A stretch of 64,000 nucleotides of DNA from contig NC_052476.1 of the NCBI RefSeq assembly GCF_009730915.1, positions 17,700,162 to 17,764,161 on the forward strand, in the 5' to 3' direction. The notes under the pieces are model-generated. The model had not been told where the DNA came from and made no database searches. It worked only from the letters and a program-made list of their open reading frames with translations. The position numbers and the translations under genes were made by a program. This stretch comes from Dioscorea cayenensis subsp. rotundata (lineage: Eukaryota; Streptophyta; Magnoliopsida; Dioscoreales; Dioscoreaceae). Below are positions 58,110 to 64,000 of the stretch, piece after piece; positions within the stretch are counted from its first letter, which is position 1; each line of letters opens with the position of its first letter.

Positions 58110-59790
58110 GCACTTTCTTCAAACTTACCTTGAGGTCTTGACACTCTGGGGTAGAGTAAAAAAAATTTATAAAATATTTTGAAACTCACCTTAAGGTCTT
58201 GACACTCTTGGGGATATAGAGAAAATATTTATAAATTTTCATGAAACCTAATTTGAGGTATTGGCACTTTTGGGGGTAGAGAGAAAACTTTATAAAATTT
58301 CTTCAAACCTATCTTGAGGTCTTGACACTTTTGGCGGTAGAGAGAAAACTTGATAAATTTTCTTGAAACTTACCTGAGGTATTGAAACTCTTGGGGGTAG
58401 AGAGAAAACTTTATAAAAATTTTTAAAACCTACCTTGAGGTCTTGATACTCTTGGGGTAGAGAGAAAGATTTTAAAAAAACTCTTGAAACCTACTTAGAG
58501 GTCTTGACAATCTTGGGGTAGAAAGAAAATTTTATGAAATTTCTTGAAACCTACCTTAAGGTAGTGACACTCCTGGGGGTAGAGAGAAAATTTTGTAAAC
58601 TTTTTTGAAACCTACCTTGAGGTCTTGATACTCTTGCGGGTAGAGAGAAAATTTTATAAAATTTCTTAAAACCTACCTTGAGGTCTTAACACTCTTGGGG
58701 GTAGAGAGAAAATTTAAAAAAATTCTTTGAATTCACTTTGAGATCTTTTGACACTCATTGGAGTGAAAGGAAGAGTAAATGAAAAAAAATTATGAAAATC
58801 TCTCTTTGAACCCACTTTGAGGTCTTTCGAAACTCATTTGAGTGAAAAGAAGAGTAAATGAAAAAAATTATGAAAATCTCTCTTTGAGCTCACTTTGAGG
58901 TCTTTTGACACTCATTGGAGTGAAAGGAAGAGTAAATGAAATTTTTATAAAAAAAATCTCTTTTTGAATTCACTTTGAGCTCTTTTGACACTCATTGGAG
59001 TGAAAGAAATAGTAAATGAAAAATTTTATAAAAATCTCTCTTTGAACTAACTTTGTTGTCTTTTTGCACTCATTGGAGTGAAAGGAAAAGTAAATGAAAA
59101 ATTTTATGAAAATTTCTCTTTGAACTCACTTTTTTCAGGTCTCTTCACACTCATTGGAGTGAAAGGAAGAGTAAATTAAAGTTTTATAAAAATTTTTTTT
59201 TGAACTCACTTTGAGGTCTTTCGACACTCATTGGAGTGAAATGAAGAGTAAATGAAAATTTTATAAAAAAATCTATCTTCGAACGCACTTTGAGGTCTTT
59301 TGACACTCATTGGAGTGAAAGAAAGAGTAAATGAAATTTTTATAAATTTTCTCTTTGAATCCAATTTAAGCTCTTTTGACACTTATTGGATTGAAAGGAA
59401 GAGTAAATGAAAATTTTATAAAAATCTCTCTTTCAACTCACTTTGAGGTCTTTTGACATTCATTGGAGTTAAAGGAAGAGTAAATGAAAATTTTATAGAA
59501 ATCTCTCTTTAAACTCACTTTGAGGTCTTTTAACACTCATTGTAGTAAAAGGAAGAGTAGTGAAAATTTTATAGAAATTTCTCTTTGAACTCACTTTGAG
59601 GTCTTTCGACACTCATTGGAGTGGAAGGAAGAGTTAATGAAAACTTTTATGAAAATTTCTCTTTGAACTCACTCTGAGGTCTTTCGACACTCATTGGAGT
59701 GGAATAAAGAGTTAATGAAAAATTTTATTAAAATATCTCTTTGAAGTCACTTTGAGGTCTCTTGACACTCATTGGAGTAAGAAAAAAAGT
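58110..59790. repeat. Tandem array in element A 3' LTR (~61-bp and ~77-bp units)
   Basis: About ten ~61-bp units (58110-58725) followed by about fourteen ~77-bp units (58725-59790), the same two unit types as in the 5' LTR. This copy is regular and uninterrupted and should be used as the reference for unit sequence. Confidence 0.9.
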
Positions 59791-60743
59791 GTTGACAAAA
59801 ATTCTCTTGAAACCCATTGTGAGGTCTCATGTTTGATATTCACATGGGTGATGAGAACTTTTGCTCTCTCAAGATTTTTGTTTTAGAACTACTATAAAGT
59901 CTAGAGTTAGATGTTCGCAAGGATGAATTGGTGAACTCATTTGATGACTTAGTTAATAGAAATAAAGTTCATAATTACAGCTTGAGATCCATTCTAAAAG
60001 CAAGTCAAAATTGTCAAGTTAATGACCCAATCACATTAAACACCATGACTTGAAAATTTGATGGTAAAGGCTCAAAAGCATCGAAGAGTTAAGACCTAAA
60101 TATTTCATATAAATGGTGAATGCAACTTTGAAGTCTTAAGACACAAAGAAGTCAAAGGCATGAGGAGTTTCACAAAGTCAAAGAACTGAAAATTTCACAA
60201 GCATAAAGTGCCAAAGTCTTTAGCAATAAAAGATTCAAAGATAATCAAGTAGGCAACTCCCAAATGTAGAGTGTGTGTAGCTTGAGAGTTATGCGTTGTG
60301 TCAAGATGCAAACACACATAAAATAATCGAAGAAGGCCACAGTTACCAAGCTAAAAGGGTCTTTCAATATACTTTTAGCAAAGGAGTCAAGAGCGTCATC
60401 CAAGTCATGCAAAGAAAAAAAAGAATTTGAAAAGCATGGTAAAAAAATAGTTTTCTTAATATTTTTGTATTCTTGCTCATGATTATGTACTCATATGCTT
60501 TTTGAAATCAATAGGGAAATTAATTTTATGTTTGTTCAGTCATTTTTTTTATTCACACTTGTTTCTTAATCAGAGGTTCCAAAGACATTGTCTGGGGTAA
60601 TTAATATTAGGGGCTTGCCCCTAATAGAAGTTATGAACTTGCAATTATATGAAATATGAAAATAATTAAAATTTGATTTGTGATCCATGATTTTTAACGA
60701 GTCAGTCCTAATTAAAGGCTGGGTAAGAATAAAGGAGCCCACA

Positions 60744-60957
60744 AGTATATATATATATATATATATATCAAAATTGGGATCACTAAAAGAAGGAAAAAAA
60801 AAATAGTTTTTGAACTGCGCTTATCCTTGGTCAGATAGTTATGGGAACGAAAAAGACAAACGTGTGAAAAAGAAAAAAAAGACGGATGAATTAAAAAAAT
60901 TCAAAAAGAAATAGAGAGGATAAAAAAGTTAGAGATACAGAAGAGAAGCGAGTATTA
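60744..60957. other. Host DNA right of element A with (AT)n run
   Basis: Begins with the AGTAT target duplication, merging into an (AT)n run (60747-60768), then A-rich DNA with no gene. Confidence 0.6.
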
Positions 60958-61925
60958 CCCCTTCTTTGGTTCAAAAGTGGGAAAAGGAGGGGAGTGAGAA
61001 AGAGAGGGCAGAAAAGGAGAATTGAGGGTTTGAAAAAAAAATATTATGTTTAGTTCAATGGATGAGTATGGAGGAATAATTTATTTATTTTTGTTTGGTT
61101 GGAGGGAGTAAGGAGTGAAGAGAGGTGTATAGTGTATTTTACTAATTTGTCTTTTTATATAAAATCGATCATAATTAATTTTTTTATACATATTTAGGAT
61201 TATTTTTGTACCAACTTTGTTAATATTAATATAATTAATATCATTATTTGTATAAAATTATGGTTTAATTCTGTGAATAGCTCCTCTACTTTTTCAAATG
61301 TGTCCTTTGGGTCCTTATACTTTAAATTGCTGTTTAAATTGAGCCATGTTAGTCCTTCTAAACCCTAAATCTTAACACATAGCTTAATTTAATCAAAAGT
61401 GAGACTAAAAAGTTACAGTTTAAAGTATAGGGACATAAAGGGCACATTTGAAAATGTCGAGAGACTATTCAGAGAATTATTCCTAAATTATTAATATTAT
61501 GCAAATAATAATATTATTATTAAACTAATACTATAATCACTTTTTTAAAAATATTTTTTTGGTATGTTTTACAAATGTTTTGTATAATTTATAACATTAT
61601 TTTTAATCTAAAAAAAATTATAATATTAAATTGAGAAATTAAAAATAACAAAAATAACATCAGAGAAAGAAATTAGATTTTTAAAAGATATTAAAGTAAT
61701 TTCTTAAATTGATGAAAGGTAATATAATCTTTTTATATAGGTTTTAAGTTTAATTTTTTTTCCAATAGTCCTACTCCTCCAAAAGATCCAATCTGGAGAG
61801 GTAGATGTGAGGAGTTTGGAGGGGTGAAGCGCCCCTCCAAACTCTTCCTCCTCCTTACTCCCTAACCAAAGAACCATCACTCCTTGTCGCTCCTTATTAC
61901 TCTTTCAAAATTCCCCAACCAAACA
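60958..61925. mobile_element. Candidate Tourist-like MITE
   Basis: The left end CCCCTTCTTTGGTTCAAAAG and the reversed right end CATTGTTTGGTTGGGGAATT share CTTTGGTT/GTTTGGTT-type ends, followed on both sides by GGAG/GAGTAA-rich subterminal text (GGAGGGGAGTGAG; GGAGTGATGG). The AT-rich interior is interrupted by a foldback element. Exact ends and target duplication are not clear. Confidence 0.45.
61262..61483. mobile_element. Small foldback (Mutator-type MITE) inside the Tourist-like element
   Basis: 222 bp. The left GGTTTAATTCTGTGAATAGC and the reversed right GGAATAATTCTCTGAATAGT begin inverted repeats of about 80 bp that share TTTTCAAATGTG and CTATACTTTAAA-like words. Flanks AAAATTAT and TAAATTAT agree at 7 of 8. 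No coding capacity. Confidence 0.65.
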
Positions 61926-61929
61926 ATGT

Positions 61930-63250
61930 AAAAGGTCATAGAACACCTAAAGAAAAGAATAGCTCATTGTCATCAGCATGGAAGGTACTTTTCTTCACCA
62001 ACAAACCTAAGTTTTTGAAAGAAAACACCATGAGACATGCATGCTTTTAACTCATTGAGTTTTAGGACCATACTAAATTTGTAATGCTTTCATTCATATG
62101 GTTGTGATTTGTGAAGTTGAATCCATTGATTTAGTTTATGTTGCTTGAGGAATTTTACTCAAGATGAATGTTGAAAAATTAGGACTTCCATAATGATTAA
62201 TACGCCTTGTTATTTATACTAGATTTAGGTGCGGTTGTTTTCATGTTTCAAAAAGCTTACATTTGAGATTGGCATCTATTATAATTTATTAAAAAATTTT
62301 GTAGCCATTGATTATTGATTTGTATGAATTACTGCTTCGATCAGGCATCAGTCAAATAAAGAGCGGAGGATGTGATGCATGTAAATTTATTTGAAAATTT
62401 TATGGACAAGATGAAAGTATGGGTTGATCTACAAATAAATTAGAAAATAACATTTTAGAGTTTATTTATAAATGTGTGAAAAAATGTGAAAAAGGTGAAC
62501 TTTGGGCTTATTTGGAAGATTGCGAGATAGAGAAAGATTGGGTTTCTTTTCAGATAACTCACCGAACTTTTTATTTTTCATTTTTACCAATTTTACAGAA
62601 TAAACCCAATCTTTCTTTTTCTTTTCTACAATCTTTTAAATAAGCCCCAAAGGTTTTCAGCCTTTTTCACTTTTTCTAGCATTTATAAATAAACCTTCAA
62701 ATATATATATTTTTTCTTCTTTTTTTTTGTTTATTTTTAGATCAATCCCCATACTTTTCATCTTTGTCCATAAAATTTTCAAATAAATTTTCTGCACAAC
62801 ATCATCTCCATGATGTTTCACCTATGCCTAATAAAACAATAATTTTACAAATTAATAATCAATGGCTACAAAATTTTATAATAAATTTGAATAGACACTA
62901 CTTCATATGTAAGCTTCCCACCCAACATGAAAACGACCGTATCTAAAATCAAGTTATGAGTAATAAGAAGAATTAATTATAAAGGAAACCCTGATTTTTA
63001 TCATTCATCTTGAATAAAATTTCTCAAAGAACATAAAATAAATGAAGGGATTCATCTGATTTTCTCAAATCACAGCCATATGGATGCATTACAAATTTAT
63101 ATGGTTCCAAAACTCAAAGATCGTTTGAAAGCATGCATATTTCATGGTGTTTTTTCTCAAAACGAGATCTGTTGGTGAAAATACCTTTTCATGTTGGTGA
63201 AAATGAGCTATTTCTTTCTTAGGGGTCCTATGATCTTTTGCTGTCCCTTT
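61930..63250. repeat. Large inverted duplication (arms of about 600-650 bp)
   Basis: The left arm (about 61930-62556) reappears reversed at about 62590-63250. Shared words include TTTTGTAGCCATTGATTATT, GGTCATAGAACACC / GATCATAGGACCCC, AATTTATTTGAAAATTTTATGG and CATGCATGCTTT. The arms close on AAAGATTGGGTTT / AAACCCAATCTTT around a spacer of about 45 bp. By eye the arms are roughly 80% alike, with small gaps. No gene seen in the arms. Confidence 0.88.
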
Positions 63251-63299
63251 TAGCTTGATCCCTCCTCTCTTTCATTTTTTCTGTTAAATCACCCGACAT

Positions 63300-63635
63300 G
63301 GCTTATTGTAATACCCAGACACAGCCGGATAAGCTGACGGAAAATATGTTAGGGTGTTCTCTACAATTGAGCTCAAATAGATTTTTCTCTGAATAATCTT
63401 GAAATTCCAAGTGAAAAAAGATAAGGACTTAAAATGTGAAAGTTTATAAAGATTTTGCGTTAAAGAGTAATGAAAAAGGTTGATATGAAATGTTTTCGGA
63501 AACCAAGGTTTGGAAGGTAAAGCGGGTAGGATCTTTTTGAAATATTGTTATAAATCAGGACCATTGGATAATTTAAAAGCAGAATACTATTTCATAATTC
63601 ATAGACTATTTGTGAGTTTGTCAGGGACTGTTTTT
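63300..63635. other. Spacer between the inverted duplication and its third copy
   Basis: Unrelated to the arms. It starts near TTGTAATACCCAGACAC, a TGTAATACCC word found at the start of some plant gypsy LTRs, but nothing else supports an LTR here. Confidence 0.4.
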
Positions 63636-64000
63636 TTAAGCTTCCCACCCAACATGAAAAGCGTATCTAAATCAGGTTTATTGGTAGAAAATTAATTTTA
63701 AAGGAACCCTGATTTTTATCATTCATCTTGAATAAAATTTCTCAAAGAACATAAAATAAATGAAGGGATTCATCGGTTTTCTCAAATCACTGACCATATG
63801 GATGCATTACAAATTTAATATGGTTTCAAACCTCAAGATCGGTTTTAAGCATGCAAATTTCATAGTGTTTTCTTTCCAAAACTTGAGATCTGTTGGTGAA
63901 GAAAAATACCTTTTCATGTTGGTAAATAATCTTTTCTTTCTTAGGTGTCCTATGATCTTTAGCCTTGTCCCGAAAAGCTTGATCCCCCTCTCTTTCTTTT
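63636..64000. repeat. Third copy of the arm, direct repeat of 62909-63270
   Basis: Starts TAAGCTTCCCACCCAACATG like 62911 and follows it closely through TTTTATCATTCATCTTGAAT, GAAGGGATTCATC and GAGATCTGTTGGTGAA to the end of the window, about 727 bp further on. It probably continues beyond 64000. Confidence 0.9.

Larger units (their letters stand above)
12437..60743 (+). mobile_element. Element A: Tat/Ogre-like Ty3/gypsy retrotransposon, outer host of the nest
   Basis: The 5' LTR starts TGTTTATGTAGACTTTG at 12437 and the 3' LTR starts with the same words at 54968 and ends GGAGCCCACA at 60743. Flanks are AGGAT (12432-12436) and AGTAT (60744-60748), a 5-bp duplication with one difference. Pol order protease-RT-RNase H-second RNase H-integrase is that of the Tat lineage. 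The 5' LTR is split by element B and its last ~600 bp, the primer-binding site and the start of the internal region are deleted at about 45855. Every coding domain has stops or frameshifts, so it is a dead copy. Confidence 0.88.
54968..60743 (+). repeat. Element A 3' LTR
   Basis: 5776 bp including a 938-bp hAT-like insertion and its duplication, so about 4.8 kb of LTR. From TGTTTATGTAGACTTTG to GGAGCCCACA. It preserves uninterrupted versions of the sites hit by B (near 57395) and, through kinship of the LTR ends, by C (near 60612). Confidence 0.92.

Noticed and set aside
63310..63360. Start of another gypsy LTR at TGTAATACCC
   Set aside because: Only one short word supports it; no second copy, target duplication, PBS or coding region is in view.

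Overview
The window is nuclear DNA of a flowering plant. Three things show this: one intact host gene for a 20S proteasome alpha subunit with a plant-type promoter (telo-box and site II motif), plant Ty3/gypsy lineages (Tat/Ogre-like and Athila-like), and plant DNA transposons (hAT-, Tourist- and Mutator-like). The GC-rich coding sequence in an AT-rich background and the style of the gypsy elements would suit a non-grass monocot such as a yam. That guess is weak and cannot be settled here.

Layout. 1-420 is an assembly gap. 421-8031 is AT-rich intergenic DNA with microsatellites, a ~120-bp tandem repeat and small DNA transposons. 8032-8784 (minus) is the proteasome gene, the only intact protein gene found, with its promoter at 8785-8960. 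A Mutator-like element with long inverted ends (9053-10754) lies just upstream of that promoter.

12437-60743 is one composite made of three LTR retrotransposons nested inside each other. Outer element A is Tat/Ogre-like (12437-60743, flanks AGGAT/AGTAT). Element B (13816-43070, flanks TTGAT/TTGAT) lies inside A's 5' LTR; it is a relative of A whose LTRs are about 6 kb. Element C is Athila-like (19865-31040, minus strand, flanks AGGGG/AGGGG) and lies inside B's 5' LTR. Removing C and then B rejoins the host sequences, and the second LTR copies supply the uninterrupted versions of both insertion sites. Two further DNA transposons sit in the composite: a Tourist-like element grown by a TATG microsatellite (35677-36462) and an hAT-like element (55507-56436). 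All three retrotransposons are defective.

The most unusual content is inside the LTRs of B. Both copies carry intron-free, decayed pieces of host gene transcripts in a row: a 14-3-3 protein, the urease accessory protein UreF, then an ankyrin-repeat fragment followed by an unidentified coding-like piece. Because both LTRs share them, the capture came before B moved here and the pieces were copied as part of the LTR. B also keeps an antisense reading frame between pol and its 3' LTR.

60744-64000 holds a MITE-like element with a small foldback element inside it, then a ~1.3-kb inverted duplication whose arm appears a third time at the window edge, probably a source of hairpin RNA if transcribed.
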